Below are positions 30,223 through 40,723 of a DNA stretch of 64,000 nt, piece after piece. The position numbers and the translations under genes are program-made. Source of the DNA: Pseudoalteromonas sp. N1230-9 (GTDB lineage: Bacteria; Pseudomonadota; Gammaproteobacteria; Enterobacterales; Alteromonadaceae); the NCBI RefSeq assembly GCF_032716425.1, contig NZ_CP090419.1:2668001-2732000 (forward strand). The letters run 5' to 3'. The notes below the pieces were generated by a model, which did not search any database, was not told where the DNA came from, and saw nothing but the letters and a program-made list of their open reading frames with translations. The stretch's first letter is position 1. Every line of letters begins with the position of its first letter.

Positions 30223-30909
30223 CTATTTAATAAATAACTCACGGCTTTTTAATGGCTTTTTGCCAAGTAAAGGCTTAAGTAGATATCGGCTTAATTGCTT
30301 TGCCATATATAACACATCTGGCGCGCTAAAGTCATGGGCAGCAATAGCATTTAATTGCTTTCCAGAAAAGCCACTGTGGGGGTCGTCATGCAACAAAAAG
30401 CCGTATTCAGCAAAATACTGGTAATTTGCTGCATCGTTAATTTCATCCCCTTGCGCATCCACACTGAAATCAACGCCATAACCAAGCATTTCAAGTAACT
30501 GAAACTCGTATGAGCGCAGCACAGCTTGTAGGTTTTTAGTTGTCGATAACTCGTCTAAATGCTGCTTATAAAGATGATAAACACTTTCCATCGGCTCATT
30601 GATTGGTACGATACGATTAGTTAATTCGTTCAAATAGAAACCGCAATAGAGCTCGGTGCCAGTCAGCATAGTTTGGCCGTCATGGGGTTCAAAGTGATTA
30701 ATGTATTTTAAATCTGATTTGCCGCTGTACTTAACCAGCAGTGATTGGAAGGGTTGCAGTTGTGCTTTATGTTTAGTGGCCAAGCGGCCACTAATACGAG
30801 CCAGCATTCTGAGCTGACCAACGCCTTCTACCAGCATATCTAGCATGACTTGCGAGTCACTAAAAGGACGTCGATGCAGCAAGTATGCTGTGTAGAATTC
30901 GCTATCCAT
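30223..30909 (-). CDS. recO: DNA repair protein RecO
   Basis: 228 residues. RecO loads RecA onto SSB-coated gapped DNA with RecF/RecR. An N-terminal OB fold (FYTAYLLHRRPFSDSQVMLD, RLATKHKAQLQPFQ) is followed by an all-helical C-terminal domain (LYCGFYLNELTNRIVP, YEFQLLEMLGYGVDF). The zinc-binding cysteines found in many Gram-positive RecO proteins are absent, as usual in gammaproteobacteria. 17 bp after era and 43 bp before pdxJ in the conserved operon. Confidence 0.95.
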   Translation of the reverse strand: MDSEFYTAYLLHRRPFSDSQVMLDMLVEGVGQLRMLARISGRLATKHKAQLQPFQSLLVKYSGKSDLKYINHFEPHDGQTMLTGTELYCGFYLNELTNRIVPINEPMESVYHLYKQHLDELSTTKNLQAVLRSYEFQLLEMLGYGVDFSVDAQGDEINDAANYQYFAEYGFLLHDDPHSGFSGKQLNAIAAHDFSAPDVLYMAKQLSRYLLKPLLGKKPLKSRELFIK

Positions 30910-30925
30910 GGCGTGTAGACTTTAC

Positions 30926-31858
30926 TTAATCTTCACCATAGCCAAGGCTACGTAGTGCACGCTCATCGTCAGCCCAGCCTGATTTCACTTTTACCCAAAG
31001 CTCTAAGAACACTTTATTATCAAGCATGTCTTCAAGGTCCTTACGAGCTTCACGGCCAATCACTTTAAGCTTTTCGCCTTTATTGCCAATGACCATGCGC
31101 TTTTGCGTTTCACGCTCAACGAGGATCAGACCATTAATTTGCCAAACACCGTTTTCTTGCCATTTAAATTGCTCGATTTCAACAGTCACTGAATATGGAA
31201 GCTCATCACCCATAAAACGCATCAGCTTTTCACGGATCACTTCTGCCGCCATAAAGCGCATTGAACGGTCTGTGACATAGTCTTCAGGGAAATAAAATTC
31301 ACAAAGCGGTAAGCGCTTTTTCACTTCATCTTTGATGAGTTCAATATTTTTTCCCTGCTTTGCAGAGACAGGCATGATACCAACGAAGTCAAATTTACCG
31401 CCCAAAAACTGCATATGCGGCAGTACTAAATCACGATCTTTTACTTGGTCAATTTTATTCATAACCAATAACACCGGGCGACCGCTTTGACGTACTTTAT
31501 TAAGTACCATCTCATCGTCATCATTCCAGTGTGTACCTTCAACCACGAAAATGATCAGCTCCACATCACCAATTGAGCTTGATGCTGCACGATTCATTAA
31601 ACGGTTAATGGCACGTTTTTCGTCAACGTGTAAGCCTGGCGTATCTACATACACGGCTTGGTATTTGCCTTCTGTATGAATACCCATAATACGATGACGT
31701 GTGGTTTGTGGTTTACGCGAGGTAATACTCACCTTTTGCTCAACAATGTAGTTAAGTAAAGTTGATTTACCCACATTTGGACGGCCAACAATGGCAATCA
31801 TCCCGCAGTGCGTATCAAGCTCTGCAGGCTCTTTGCTAATTAAATCATCAAGATTCAT
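30926..31858 (-). CDS. era: GTPase Era
   Basis: 310 residues. Binds the 3' end of 16S rRNA and acts in 30S assembly. G1 [16 protein letters not shown]2/G3 with TRHRIMGI and VDTPGLH, G4 NKID, G5 VSAKQG, then a C-terminal KH domain with [20 protein letters not shown]. It has about eight more N-terminal residues than E. coli Era. Its start overlaps the rnc stop by 11 bp, so translation is coupled, as in other gammaproteobacteria. Confidence 0.97.
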   Translation of the reverse strand: MNLDDLISKEPAELDTHCGMIAIVGRPNVGKSTLLNYIVEQKVSITSRKPQTTRHRIMGIHTEGKYQAVYVDTPGLHVDEKRAINRLMNRAASSSIGDVELIIFVVEGTHWNDDDEMVLNKVRQSGRPVLLVMNKIDQVKDRDLVLPHMQFLGGKFDFVGIMPVSAKQGKNIELIKDEVKKRLPLCEFYFPEDYVTDRSMRFMAAEVIREKLMRFMGDELPYSVTVEIEQFKWQENGVWQINGLILVERETQKRMVIGNKGEKLKVIGREARKDLEDMLDNKVFLELWVKVKSGWADDERALRSLGYGED

Positions 31859-32525
31859 TTTTAAGTATCTTTAAGGCTTTTTCAGCAGCTTTTTGCTCCG
31901 CTTTACGACGCGAGCTACCTACTGAGATAATGCTATCCATCCCTTCAACAATACATTCAACCGTGAATGTTTGATTGTGCGCTTGACCTTTTGTATCAAT
32001 AACAGTGTAGCCTGGTAACGATAACTTGCGCGCTTGTAAGTATTCTTGAAGTAATGTCTTTGGATCTTTCTGATTTAACCCCGGTGAAATTGCATCAAGT
32101 CGCGATTCATACCAGCTTAAAATCAACTCACCACATTGTTCAATGTTTGAATCAAGGAACACGGCACCAATAATGGCCTCGACTGCGTCGGCTAAAGTCG
32201 ACTCACGGCGAAAACCACCGCTTTTAAGCTCACCAGGGCCCAAACGCAAGTAATCACCTAAGCCAAACTCAAGGCCAAATTCAGCCAGTGTTTGACCACG
32301 CACTAAGGTTGAGCGCATGCGACTTAAGTCACCTTCTCGCGCTTTAGGGAATTTGCTGTAAAGCGCATTCGCAATCACAAAGCTCAATATAGAATCACCT
32401 AAAAACTCTAAGCGTTCGTTATGTTGACCTTTGTGGCTACGGTGCGTCATTGCCTGTTCAAGCAAGGCTTGATCAGTGAATGTATAACCTATTTTTTTGT
32501 ATAACTCTGTTACGTTTTTTTTCAT
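31848..32525 (-). CDS. rnc: Ribonuclease III
   Basis: 225 residues. Double-strand-specific endonuclease for rRNA processing and antisense regulation. The signature [17 protein letters not shown] (metal-binding Glu and Asp), the second acidic cluster [13 protein letters not shown], and the C-terminal dsRNA-binding domain ([33 protein letters not shown]) are all present. Overlaps era by 11 bp; 2 bp from the lepB stop. Confidence 0.97.
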   Translation of the reverse strand: MKKNVTELYKKIGYTFTDQALLEQAMTHRSHKGQHNERLEFLGDSILSFVIANALYSKFPKAREGDLSRMRSTLVRGQTLAEFGLEFGLGDYLRLGPGELKSGGFRRESTLADAVEAIIGAVFLDSNIEQCGELILSWYESRLDAISPGLNQKDPKTLLQEYLQARKLSLPGYTVIDTKGQAHNQTFTVECIVEGMDSIISVGSSRRKAEQKAAEKALKILKNES

Positions 32526-32527
32526 CG

Positions 32528-33463
32528 TTACTGAATATTACCTAGGCGTTCAAAACGAACACCAGTTGGAACCCAGCTTGGTAAGAAGTCATCTGGGCCA
32601 TTTTCAAATTCAAAACTCATCCATATAAAGACGGCTTTACCTACCAGGTTTTCTTTTGGCACAAAGCCCCAAAAGCGACTGTCTTGGCTGTTATCACGAT
32701 TATCACCCATCATAAAGTAATGATCAGCAGGAACAACCCACTCATCTGAGCGTGTACCTGGTTGTTGATAATAACGGCCTTTCATTTCAAGCGCTTCTGG
32801 GTTAATCAAGATGTTATGATTCACTGTGCCTAGATTTTCATCTAAGCGAACTAAATTCATAGACCCTTGCTTGAATTCGTCACTATTGAGAATTTCCATA
32901 TCAATTTTATTGTATTCATTACACAACAACTCACCTTGCTGCGTTGCTCCATCCTCACACTTAGGTTGGATATAAAGGTGCTTATTGCGATAAACTATTT
33001 TATCCCCAGGTAAACCAACAGCGCGTTTAATATAATCAACACGTTCATCCAAAGGATATTTAAATACAACTATATCACCACGCTCTGGCTCATCAACATC
33101 AACGAGTTGAGTGCGCCATACTGGATCTTTAATACCATATGAGTACTTCTGAACCAATATAAAGTCACCAACCAATAGCGTTGGCATCATCGAACCTGAT
33201 GGTATCTGAAACGGCTCAAAAATAAATGAACGAAAAATTGTAATTGCGGCGATCATCGGGAAGATTGATTTTGCCGTTTCAGTAATACTTGGTTCTGGCG
33301 CAATTAATGCGGCAGTTTCTTCGTCTAGCTTACCGCCCGACGCATTTTGAGCAAGGGCGATGCGTTGTTGACGCTTTGGTGCAAACATAAAATGGTCAAT
33401 TAACCAGATTAGCCCTGAGCCAAGCGTTAACAACACTAAAAAAATCGAAAAATAACCCGCCAT
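32528..33463 (-). CDS. lepB: Signal peptidase I
   Basis: 311 residues. Cleaves signal peptides on the outer face of the inner membrane. One N-terminal membrane helix (about 4-25) and a second near residue 70 ([20 protein letters not shown]), then the catalytic Ser in [18 protein letters not shown] and the Lys in [13 protein letters not shown]; the C-terminal [20 protein letters not shown] is the box E signature. Lies between lepA (25 bp) and rnc (2 bp), the usual lepA-lepB-rnc order. Confidence 0.97.
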   Translation of the reverse strand: MAGYFSIFLVLLTLGSGLIWLIDHFMFAPKRQQRIALAQNASGGKLDEETAALIAPEPSITETAKSIFPMIAAITIFRSFIFEPFQIPSGSMMPTLLVGDFILVQKYSYGIKDPVWRTQLVDVDEPERGDIVVFKYPLDERVDYIKRAVGLPGDKIVYRNKHLYIQPKCEDGATQQGELLCNEYNKIDMEILNSDEFKQGSMNLVRLDENLGTVNHNILINPEALEMKGRYYQQPGTRSDEWVVPADHYFMMGDNRDNSQDSRFWGFVPKENLVGKAVFIWMSFEFENGPDDFLPSWVPTGVRFERLGNIQ

Positions 33464-33488
33464 GCATTAATTCCTTTATTAACTTCTA

Positions 33489-35276
33489 TTATTTACCAAC
33501 TTTAAGGATAGCTAAGAACGCATCTTGCGGCACTTCGACGTTACCTAGTTGCTTCATTCGCTTTTTACCTTCTTTTTGCTTCTGTAGAAGCTTTTTCTTA
33601 CGGCTTACGTCACCACCGTAACACTTTGCAATTACGTTTTTACGTAACTGTTTAACAGTCGTACGCGCAATAACATGCTGACCAATTGCCGCTTGAATTG
33701 CAATATCAAACTGTTGACGTGGAATCAGATCTTTCAGTGCCTCAGCTAATAGGCGACCACGTGATTGTGCGATATCACGGTGTACGATTATGGCTAATGC
33801 ATCGACACGTTCACCATTAATTAGTACGTCCACACGTACCATGTCTGACGCTTGGAAGTGCTTAAAGTTATAATCAAGTGACGCAAAACCACGGCTTGTT
33901 GATTTTAACTTATCGAAGAAGTCCATGACTACTTCAGCCATTGGTAATTCGTACGTTACCGCCACTTGCTTACCATGGTAGTTCATTTTAGTTTGTACGC
34001 CGCGCTTTTCAACACAAAGCGTAATTACGTTACCTAAAAATTCTTGTGGAACTAATATGTTAGCTTCAACAATTGGCTCACGGATCTCAAGAATATTATT
34101 TACCGGAGGAAGATCCGATGGGTTATCAATCTGCTTAACGCCGTCTTTAGTTTCTACTTCGTAGATTACCGTAGGTGCCGTGGTAATAAGATCAATATCG
34201 TATTCACGTTCAAGGCGCTCTTGGATGATTTCCATGTGTAGCATACCTAAGAAGCCACAACGGAAACCAAAACCTAACGCTGTTGAGTTCTCTGGTTCAA
34301 AGAACAACGACGCATCGTTCAAGCTCAGTTTATCAAGCGCATCACGGAATGATTCATAGTCATCAGATGAAATTGGGAACATACCCGCATAAACCTGTGG
34401 TTTAATACGCTGGAAGCCTGGTAAGCGCTCTGGAGCAGAATTACGTTGTAAAGTAATGGTATCACCTACTGGTGCACCGTGGATTTCTTTAATACCCGCA
34501 ATTACAAAGCCTACTTCACCGGTTTTTAAGATGCCCGTGTTAGTTTGCTTTGGTGTGAAAATACCCACTTTATCAGCAATGTGAACTTGGTCATTCGACA
34601 TGATCTTAATTTTATCGCCTGCGCGCAGCTCACCGTGCTTAATACGTACTAATGATACAACGCCTTGGTATGGGTCAAACCATGAATCGATAATTAATGC
34701 TTGTAGAGGCTTGTCTTTGTCACCTTCTGGTGGCGGAATATCTTTAACGATAACCTCTAACACTTCTTCAATACCAATACCAGTTTTCGCACTACATTGC
34801 ACAGCATCTAGGGCATCGATACCAATGATGTCTTCGATTTCTTCAGCAACGCGAAGTGGATCAGCTTGCGGTAAGTCGATTTTGTTTAGAACTGGAATAA
34901 CTTCTAAGTCCATTTCGATTGCTGTGTAACAGTTAGCTAAGGTTTGTGCTTCTACACCTTGACCCGCATCAACAACTAAAAGTGCACCTTCACAGGCTGC
35001 AAGTGAACGCGATACTTCGTATGTGAAATCAACGTGTCCTGGCGTGTCGATAAAGTTTAACTGGTATGTTTCGCCATCTTTCGCTTTATAATTTAGCGTT
35101 ACACTTTGCGCTTTGATGGTAATACCACGCTCACGCTCAATGTCCATTGAGTCTAACACCTGCTGCTGCATTTCACGGTCTGTTAAACCACCACAAACTT
35201 GGATAAGACGGTCAGAGAGAGTCGATTTACCATGGTCAATATGGGCGATGATCGAAAAATTACGGATATGCTTCAT
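33489..35276 (-). CDS. lepA: Elongation factor 4 (LepA)
   Basis: 595 residues. Ribosomal GTPase of the EF-G family that acts in initiation and back-translocation. G motifs [42 protein letters not shown] and CSAKTG. The LepA-specific C-terminus ([59 protein letters not shown]) is complete. First gene of the lepA-lepB-rnc-era-recO-pdxJ run, 70 bp after rseC. Confidence 0.98.
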   Translation of the reverse strand: MKHIRNFSIIAHIDHGKSTLSDRLIQVCGGLTDREMQQQVLDSMDIERERGITIKAQSVTLNYKAKDGETYQLNFIDTPGHVDFTYEVSRSLAACEGALLVVDAGQGVEAQTLANCYTAIEMDLEVIPVLNKIDLPQADPLRVAEEIEDIIGIDALDAVQCSAKTGIGIEEVLEVIVKDIPPPEGDKDKPLQALIIDSWFDPYQGVVSLVRIKHGELRAGDKIKIMSNDQVHIADKVGIFTPKQTNTGILKTGEVGFVIAGIKEIHGAPVGDTITLQRNSAPERLPGFQRIKPQVYAGMFPISSDDYESFRDALDKLSLNDASLFFEPENSTALGFGFRCGFLGMLHMEIIQERLEREYDIDLITTAPTVIYEVETKDGVKQIDNPSDLPPVNNILEIREPIVEANILVPQEFLGNVITLCVEKRGVQTKMNYHGKQVAVTYELPMAEVVMDFFDKLKSTSRGFASLDYNFKHFQASDMVRVDVLINGERVDALAIIVHRDIAQSRGRLLAEALKDLIPRQQFDIAIQAAIGQHVIARTTVKQLRKNVIAKCYGGDVSRKKKLLQKQKEGKKRMKQLGNVEVPQDAFLAILKVGK

Positions 35277-35346
35277 AAACTGGATTCTAAACTTCTATAT
35301 AAAATGGACTAAGTGTATAAAGCGACAATTTTACATTTAATTGGCT

Positions 35347-35796
35347 TTAATCACCATCTATTTGAGTGAAAGGAATAGTAATTGGGTGAATTTTTATTAC
35401 TTTTATATCATGTTTTAGGCTCTTAACCCTTGATTTAGCTATTGCATAGCCAATTAAGCCCCCCAACAAGGCCGCTAAAATTTGCCACCCTTCAGCAAGC
35501 GAAAATACTGCAAAAGCAGCTAAAGCGAACCCTAAACTAAGTAATAGTGGCAACATATACACAGCCATTGCATGTTTTACTAAATGACTATCATCCAATG
35601 CTAAGGTCACTTTTTGCCCTACTTTTAGCTCATTATCGAATGTATATGGGAATGTTTTTTTAGCGGTACCAAATAACTTGGCAAAGACTTGTGAGCCACA
35701 ACGGCCATTGCACCCTGCACAGGCTTGTTTTTGCTCTGCTTCTAAATTTGCTGTCGTGCCTTTTACAGACACGACAGTGAGTGTTTGTTCAATCAT
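35347..35796 (-). CDS. rseC: Sigma-E regulator RseC
   Basis: 149 residues, inner-membrane protein with two helices (about 78-118). Positive modulator of the sigma-E system and, in some bacteria, linked to SoxR reduction. The N-terminal cysteine cluster ACAGCNGRCGSQVFAKLFG is typical and probably binds an Fe-S centre. Fourth gene of rpoE-rseA-rseB-rseC, 3 bp after rseB. Confidence 0.93.
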   Translation of the reverse strand: MIEQTLTVVSVKGTTANLEAEQKQACAGCNGRCGSQVFAKLFGTAKKTFPYTFDNELKVGQKVTLALDDSHLVKHAMAVYMLPLLLSLGFALAAFAVFSLAEGWQILAALLGGLIGYAIAKSRVKSLKHDIKVIKIHPITIPFTQIDGD

Positions 35797-35799
35797 GGT

Positions 35800-36756
35800 T
35801 TAAAGAGGTCGCGCTACCGACTCTGCAATGGCTTTGGCTGTCATAGCGGGAATATTACCAACAACTGACACATCAAAGCTACCACTGTTATGAACATAAA
35901 CTGTAGTAGCACCCGATGAAAGCGCACCACTGGGGCGTTTACCTGGTAATGGTCTTTGAACAAATACAGAGACTTCAACAAAGCCATCTGAATACAAGTA
36001 ATAATCTGTTAGCTCATTGTTTAAATCAAGCTTATGGCGATCAGATTTTAACAGTTTAAATCCATCAGGTAACCAGCCTATCTTCCAATTATTAACCGCC
36101 GTACCTGTGCTTTCATTGTCAATTTCACTCACTGGTAAGGGAGTTGGAAAGTCACGGTTTTGCATCTCAAGCAATAAGGGAGCTGGCTGCTCCGTCACAC
36201 TGATATGAGTAAGCTGTAATTGTTCCAACATTTCGCCTTTGTGGTTAACGTAAGCAGATTTAAGTAATAATGATGACTCAGTATCAAGCCAAATCCAGTA
36301 ATTAAACTTAAATTCGTCCTTTGATTCTATTCGAACCAATTGCGCTGAACGCCCAGCTATACGGCCTTTTCCGCCAAGAACGAAATCATAATGAGCACTT
36401 AAACGCTCAATATCTTTAAACAAAACCTCTGGAATAGGTCCTGCAATTGAGTCAGTTTTGACAGAGTAAGGCTCTGAGTGGGGCTCAAAATAAGTAACTT
36501 GATCGTTCACACGAGCCATCTCAAGACCAGCACCATTCAATAAACTTAAATGCTCAAGCTCAATATCACCTTGTTTTGCGTGTAACCAGCGATAAGGCTC
36601 CATTGCTTGACCTTTAACGACCACAAAGGATGCATCAAAGTTACGGGTATGAACGGCTTTAGCCATATCTAATAATAATGCTTTGGCGGGGTTTTCGTCG
36701 CTGGCAAAAGCGGATGCACTTATTACCAGCGATAAAATAAAAGTAATAACTTTCAT
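35800..36756 (-). CDS. rseB: Sigma-E regulatory protein RseB
   Basis: 318 residues with a cleavable signal peptide (about 1-18, ASAFASDE). Periplasmic protein that binds RseA and shields it from DegS; it senses lipopolysaccharide and mislocalised lipoproteins. The N-terminal MucB/RseB domain holds FDASFVVVKGQAMEPYRWLH and LDTESSLLLKSAYVN; the C-terminal domain holds NWKIGWLPDGFKLLKSDRH and YSDGFVEVSVFV. Five bp after rseA and 3 bp before rseC. Confidence 0.95.
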   Translation of the reverse strand: MKVITFILSLVISASAFASDENPAKALLLDMAKAVHTRNFDASFVVVKGQAMEPYRWLHAKQGDIELEHLSLLNGAGLEMARVNDQVTYFEPHSEPYSVKTDSIAGPIPEVLFKDIERLSAHYDFVLGGKGRIAGRSAQLVRIESKDEFKFNYWIWLDTESSLLLKSAYVNHKGEMLEQLQLTHISVTEQPAPLLLEMQNRDFPTPLPVSEIDNESTGTAVNNWKIGWLPDGFKLLKSDRHKLDLNNELTDYYLYSDGFVEVSVFVQRPLPGKRPSGALSSGATTVYVHNSGSFDVSVVGNIPAMTAKAIAESVARPL

Positions 36757-36760
36757 TAAA

Positions 36761-37387
36761 TTAGTGATTTTCCTCTTCGGCTTTGGCCTCAGTTTGCGAC
36801 TTTTCTAATGAATAAGCAACACGTGCTTGTCTATGGTGCTCTAGAACAAGTGCACCAATTCGCTGCTGCTGTAACTCACGCAAACCTTGCTGTGCATTTT
36901 CAAGCGCTGGCTGTTCAGATGAGTAGCTCACCGGTGATGCCACGCCAGTCAATGGGGTTGTTTGTAGCAATGGAATGTCACTTTCAGGTGACTCACTGTT
37001 TTGCGGCAATGTTTGTACGCCCACTATCGCGAACATTGCAACGCTTGCTGCGATAGCAACTTGTGCAAATGGACGGCGCCAGTTAAATGCGACAACATTG
37101 TCAGTACCTGTTGCTGCCACGATTTCTTCGCTTTTTGGTGCATTTGTTTTATTCGCGAAATCGGCATAGACAGGTTCGTGTTCAAGTGCATCTGCAACGG
37201 CGTCGGCAATATCAAAGTTAAAAGCGCTGTTATTTGCCTCAGCACGCATTGCATCACCGATCATCGCATAACGACCAAATGTCGCGACATCGTCTTTTGT
37301 TATCGCTTCATCGGTTAGTTGCTGTTCGCCGTCAAGTAACGCGGATAGCTGCTCGTTATCCAACTTGTTAACGTCTGCTTTTGTCAT
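36761..37387 (-). CDS. rseA: Anti-sigma-E factor RseA
   Basis: About 208 residues. Single-pass inner-membrane protein that holds sigma-E inactive and is cut by DegS and RseP in envelope stress. I choose ATG 37387, one base after the rpoE stop, with GGTGAG seven bases before it; a GTG four codons upstream would overlap that site. N-terminal cytoplasmic domain DNEQLSALLDGEQQLTDEAI, membrane helix at about residues 105-122 (VAIAASVAMFAIVGVQTLP), and a Gln-rich periplasmic part. DegS/RseP cut regions are not conserved enough to place. Confidence 0.93.
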   Translation of the reverse strand: MTKADVNKLDNEQLSALLDGEQQLTDEAITKDDVATFGRYAMIGDAMRAEANNSAFNFDIADAVADALEHEPVYADFANKTNAPKSEEIVAATGTDNVVAFNWRRPFAQVAIAASVAMFAIVGVQTLPQNSESPESDIPLLQTTPLTGVASPVSYSSEQPALENAQQGLRELQQQRIGALVLEHHRQARVAYSLEKSQTEAKAEEENH

Positions 37388-37388
37388 A

Positions 37389-38012
37389 CTAAGACTCACC
37401 TATTAATGGATTTAATTTATTATCAATCGCTTCGCGGGCACGGAATATACGTGAACGTACAGTTCCCACGGGGCAATCCATAACCACGGCTATTTCTTCA
37501 TAGCTCATCCCTTCTATCTCTCGAAGGGTAATCGCAGTTTTCAGATCTTCAGGCAAACTATCAATTGTATTAAAAATTACAGCACGTACTTCGTCACTGA
37601 GTAACAGATTCTCTGGCGATGCGTTAGAACGCATTGCATCTGCACTGTCATAAAACTCAGCTTCTTCTGCATCAACATCGTTCGCTGGGGGCTTTCGGCC
37701 CTGAGCAACTAAGTAATTTTTAGCACAATTTACGGCGATACGGTATAACCAAGTATAAAAGGCGCTGTCCCCTCTAAAGTTAGGTAACGCACGATAAGCT
37801 TTAATAAAAGCTTCTTGAGCGACATCAGCAACATCACCTTGATTCGACACATAACGTGAGATCAAGCCTGCGATTTTATTCTGATATTTTCTAACTAATA
37901 GGTTGAAGGCGTTTTTATCTCCTTGCTGGACCCTTTTAACTAGCGCTAAATCCAAATCCTGCTCGCTCATTCGAGCCGGTACTCCTCTGTTTGATTCTTG
38001 CTTGCTATTCAT
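37389..38012 (-). CDS. rpoE: RNA polymerase sigma-E factor
   Basis: 207 residues. ECF sigma factor for envelope stress. Region 2 includes FNLLVRKYQNKIAGLISRYV and GDVADVAQEAFIKAYRALPN plus the promoter-melting FYTWLYRIAVNCAKN; region 4 includes LREIEGMSYEEIAVVMDCPV and GTVRSRIFRAREAI. A 15-residue N-terminal extension (MNSKQESNRGVPARM) precedes the usual start SEQDLDLALVKRVQQGD, so the true start may be at the internal Met. Divergent from nadB, as in E. coli, and first gene of the rse operon. Confidence 0.96.
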   Translation of the reverse strand: MNSKQESNRGVPARMSEQDLDLALVKRVQQGDKNAFNLLVRKYQNKIAGLISRYVSNQGDVADVAQEAFIKAYRALPNFRGDSAFYTWLYRIAVNCAKNYLVAQGRKPPANDVDAEEAEFYDSADAMRSNASPENLLLSDEVRAVIFNTIDSLPEDLKTAITLREIEGMSYEEIAVVMDCPVGTVRSRIFRAREAIDNKLNPLIGES

Positions 38013-38354
38013 ATACTCGCCATTGTTTACACAAACTCTGACTGCACGATGAATATAAAAGTTCAGTTTAAAATGTTTTTTTTATAAGATAGCATGCAAA
38101 TATATTGAGTTATACCGTTCTTATTTGCGTAAAACTTCAAAAATAGCTTTAAAATCAACAGCTATTCTACATTTGTGCAAAACAGTTGATAGTACACTGT
38201 TTATATGACAAAAAATCTAATAAGATTGGTATAACATTTAAAATAACTAATAGTGCTACAGCAAATATGGTACATATACATATATCATATCAAAATATTT
38301 TTGCTCAAACTTTTGCACTATCAGCTGAGCATTGTAACCGCTAAGACCACAGAC
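38013..38354. other. Intergenic region between rpoE and nadB
   Basis: 342 bp between divergent genes, AT-rich. It holds the sigma-E-type promoter for rpoE (38037-38065). No RNA gene or other feature stands out. The plus-strand frame from 38253 to 38354 is open but lacks a plausible start and is not part of nadB as judged by homology. Confidence 0.5.
38037..38065 (-). promoter_or_regulatory. Sigma-E autoregulatory promoter of rpoE
   Basis: On the minus strand TGAACTT (38059-38065) and TCAGA (38037-38041) are 17 bases apart, close to the sigma-E consensus (GGAACTT ... TCxxA). The transcript would begin about 18 bases before the rpoE start and includes a plausible ribosome binding site. E. coli rpoE is also driven by sigma-E. 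Confidence 0.55.
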
Positions 38355-39977
38355 ATGAACCAAAATAAACATCACATTACTGATGTCGCTATCATTGGCA
38401 GCGGCGCCGCAGGCCTTTCCCTTGCCTTATCACTCGCTAATCACTGTAAAGTAACCGTATTAAGTAAAGGGGCACTTACAGAAGGCTCTACATTGTATGC
38501 ACAAGGCGGTATTGCGGCGGTTTTTGATAAGAAAAATGACAGCATTGAATCTCATGTTGAGGATACACTTGATGCAGGTGGTGGCCTGTGTGACCGTGAT
38601 GCGGTTCACTACACTGCAAGCAATGCTAAAAAGTGTTTAAAGTGGCTTATTGAGCAAGGTGTGCCTTTTGACATGGAATTTGACTCAAAGGGCAAAGAAC
38701 GTTTTCACCTAACACGTGAAGGCGGCCATAGTCATCGCCGCATTCTGCACGCTGCTGATGCAACGGGTCGTGCTGTACAAACAACACTTATCAGCCAAGT
38801 ACAAGCACACCCTAACATCACGTTATTAGAAAACTACAATGCGATTGATTTGATCAGCGATAAAAGCCTTGGCAAAAAAGGAAAGCATATCCATGGCTTA
38901 TATGTCTGGAATTGTGAAGATAAAAAAGTAGAAACGATTGCTGCTAAGTTCGTCGCGCTTGCAACTGGCGGTGCAAGCAAGGTGTACTTATATACCTCTA
39001 ACCCAGATGTATCGAGTGGTGATGGTATTGCGATGGCGTGGCGCTCTGGTTGTCGAGTGGCGAATATGGAATTTAACCAATTCCACCCGACGAGTTTATA
39101 TCACCCAGAGCTGCAAAACTTTTTGATCACAGAAGCAATGCGCGGTGAAGGTGCGTATTTAAAACGCCCTGATGGCACACGCTTTATGAAAGATTTTGAC
39201 GAGCGCGAAGAGCTTGCGCCTCGTGATATTGTCGCTCGCGCTATCGACTTTGAAATGAAACGCCTTGGTGCAAACTGTGTCTATTTAGATATCAGCCACA
39301 AAGATAAAGATTTTATTATTGAGCACTTCCCAACTATCTACGCAAAGTGCTTAAGTGTTGGCCTTGATATAACGAAAGAAGCGATTCCAGTCGTCCCTGC
39401 CGCGCATTATACGTGCGGTGGTGTCATGACTGACTTTAATGGTCGAACAGATCTCGATAATTTATATGCCGTGGGTGAAGTCGCTTATACAGGTCTTCAC
39501 GGTGCAAACCGAATGGCGAGTAACTCATTACTTGAGTGTATTGTGTTTGCCCATGCTGCGGCAAAAGACATTTTAAGCAAAATTGACACCTCACCTGCGC
39601 CAGAACCATTACCTTTATGGGATGAAAGTCGTGTCACTAACTCAGATGAAGAAATCGTTATAACCCACAACTGGCATGAGCTAAGGTTATTTATGTGGGA
39701 TTACGTGGGCATTGTGCGCTCAACCAAGCGCTTAGAACGCGCACTGCATCGCGTTGAATTACTGCAGCAAGAAATCCATGATTACTATGCAAACTTTAGG
39801 GTTACAAATAACTTACTAGAACTTCGTAACTTGGTACAAGTTGCGGAGCTGATTATTCGTAGTGCCCTTGAGCGTAAAGAAAGCCGCGGGCTTCATTATA
39901 CAATCGACTACCCAAATCAAACTGAAAACCCCACACCGACTATATTAACACCTAAGCTGGTTGCTGCACTGCAATAA
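38355..39977 (+). CDS. nadB: L-aspartate oxidase
   Basis: 540 residues. FAD enzyme that oxidises L-aspartate to iminoaspartate, first step of NAD synthesis. The frame is open from 38253, but the FAD-binding start [20 protein letters not shown] begins at the ATG at 38355, giving the usual NadB length. Further signatures: [20 protein letters not shown], the active-site [34 protein letters not shown], and [20 protein letters not shown] with [13 protein letters not shown]. NadB belongs to the SdhA/FrdA superfamily. Its 3' end overlaps the convergent ygfX gene by 26 bp. Divergent from rpoE as in E. coli. Confidence 0.96.
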   Translation: MNQNKHHITDVAIIGSGAAGLSLALSLANHCKVTVLSKGALTEGSTLYAQGGIAAVFDKKNDSIESHVEDTLDAGGGLCDRDAVHYTASNAKKCLKWLIEQGVPFDMEFDSKGKERFHLTREGGHSHRRILHAADATGRAVQTTLISQVQAHPNITLLENYNAIDLISDKSLGKKGKHIHGLYVWNCEDKKVETIAAKFVALATGGASKVYLYTSNPDVSSGDGIAMAWRSGCRVANMEFNQFHPTSLYHPELQNFLITEAMRGEGAYLKRPDGTRFMKDFDEREELAPRDIVARAIDFEMKRLGANCVYLDISHKDKDFIIEHFPTIYAKCLSVGLDITKEAIPVVPAAHYTCGGVMTDFNGRTDLDNLYAVGEVAYTGLHGANRMASNSLLECIVFAHAAAKDILSKIDTSPAPEPLPLWDESRVTNSDEEIVITHNWHELRLFMWDYVGIVRSTKRLERALHRVELLQQEIHDYYANFRVTNNLLELRNLVQVAELIIRSALERKESRGLHYTIDYPNQTENPTPTILTPKLVAALQ

Positions 39978-40359
39978 CCGCTCGTCGCAAACGAGAAAAA
40001 CTTAGCTCATCAACACTGGCTGACGAGATAATCAGCCAGTGTGATTGATAAAAGCCAATTAATCTTATAACTACATGATTTGCAAATACATAGCTCTTGG
40101 GACTTATTTTACCTTGCAGTTGTAATTGTTCATTAAAAAAACCTAACTGCGATTGCTGCAAAATAATAACTCCCTCACTGGGCTGTGCTTGTTTTACTTT
40201 TTTAAAACAAACAACACCAATCACAAGGCAAGCAAAACAGGCTAAAAGCTCTGATAAGATATGACTATAAGAAAAGTATAATAATAGGGCTAGAAAACAA
40301 AAGAAGACCACAAAAGGTTTGTGGTCTGGGAAGTTATTTTTGACGGTAAACCTATACAC
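39952..40359 (-). CDS. ygfX: YgfX (CptA) family membrane protein
   Basis: 135 residues. Two membrane helices near the N-terminus (about 16-55) and a soluble C-terminal half. Position immediately after sdhE (8-bp overlap), two-helix topology and size fit YgfX, the membrane protein paired with SdhE; in E. coli it has been reported to affect MreB and FtsZ and is linked to SdhE-dependent flavinylation of succinate dehydrogenase. Sequence similarity by eye is modest, so the name rests mainly on position. Its 3' end lies inside nadB, an uncommon convergent overlap. Confidence 0.8.
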   Translation of the reverse strand: MYRFTVKNNFPDHKPFVVFFCFLALLLYFSYSHILSELLACFACLVIGVVCFKKVKQAQPSEGVIILQQSQLGFFNEQLQLQGKISPKSYVFANHVVIRLIGFYQSHWLIISSASVDELSFSRLRRAVIAVQQPA

Positions 40360-40603
40360 GAACTCGGTCTAAAATAAGCGTCACCATGCTCTTGAGCTCT
40401 GCATCTTTACATTCTTCGTGACCCATAAACCATGCAAATAAATCAGGATCATCGCACTCAAGTAGGCGTTGAAATACAGCTTGCTGCTCTGTAGATAGTG
40501 AGTCAAACGCTTGTTCAACGAATGGCATGAATAAAACATCAAGTTCGAGCATACCACGGCGGCACGCCCAACGAATGCGTTCTTTACTGTGAATTTCAGT
40601 CAT
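40352..40603 (-). CDS. sdhE: FAD assembly factor SdhE
   Basis: 83 residues from ATG 40603, which has GAGG six bases upstream; a Met 12 codons earlier has no such support. SdhE attaches FAD covalently to SdhA and FrdA. The conserved RGMLELD (with RIRWACRRG before it) and the helical end FAWFMGHEECKDAELKSMV match the family. It overlaps ygfX by 8 bp. nadB, encoded downstream and convergent, is a relative of SdhA; ygfZ, divergent, concerns Fe-S repair. Confidence 0.94.
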   Translation of the reverse strand: MTEIHSKERIRWACRRGMLELDVLFMPFVEQAFDSLSTEQQAVFQRLLECDDPDLFAWFMGHEECKDAELKSMVTLILDRVRV

Positions 40604-40723
40604 TTTAAACCTCGTACTTATTTGTCTGCAGTTTAACAAATTGCAATCGAATAAACAGCTATTTAAATTGCCACCCTAACTAAGTTATCATTAGGGTTCA
40701 CTTATATCGTAAAGAAGGTTTTT

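Noticed and set aside
38253..38354. 34-residue N-terminal extension of nadB
   Set aside because: The extension is not protein-like in composition and homology begins at the ATG at 38355.
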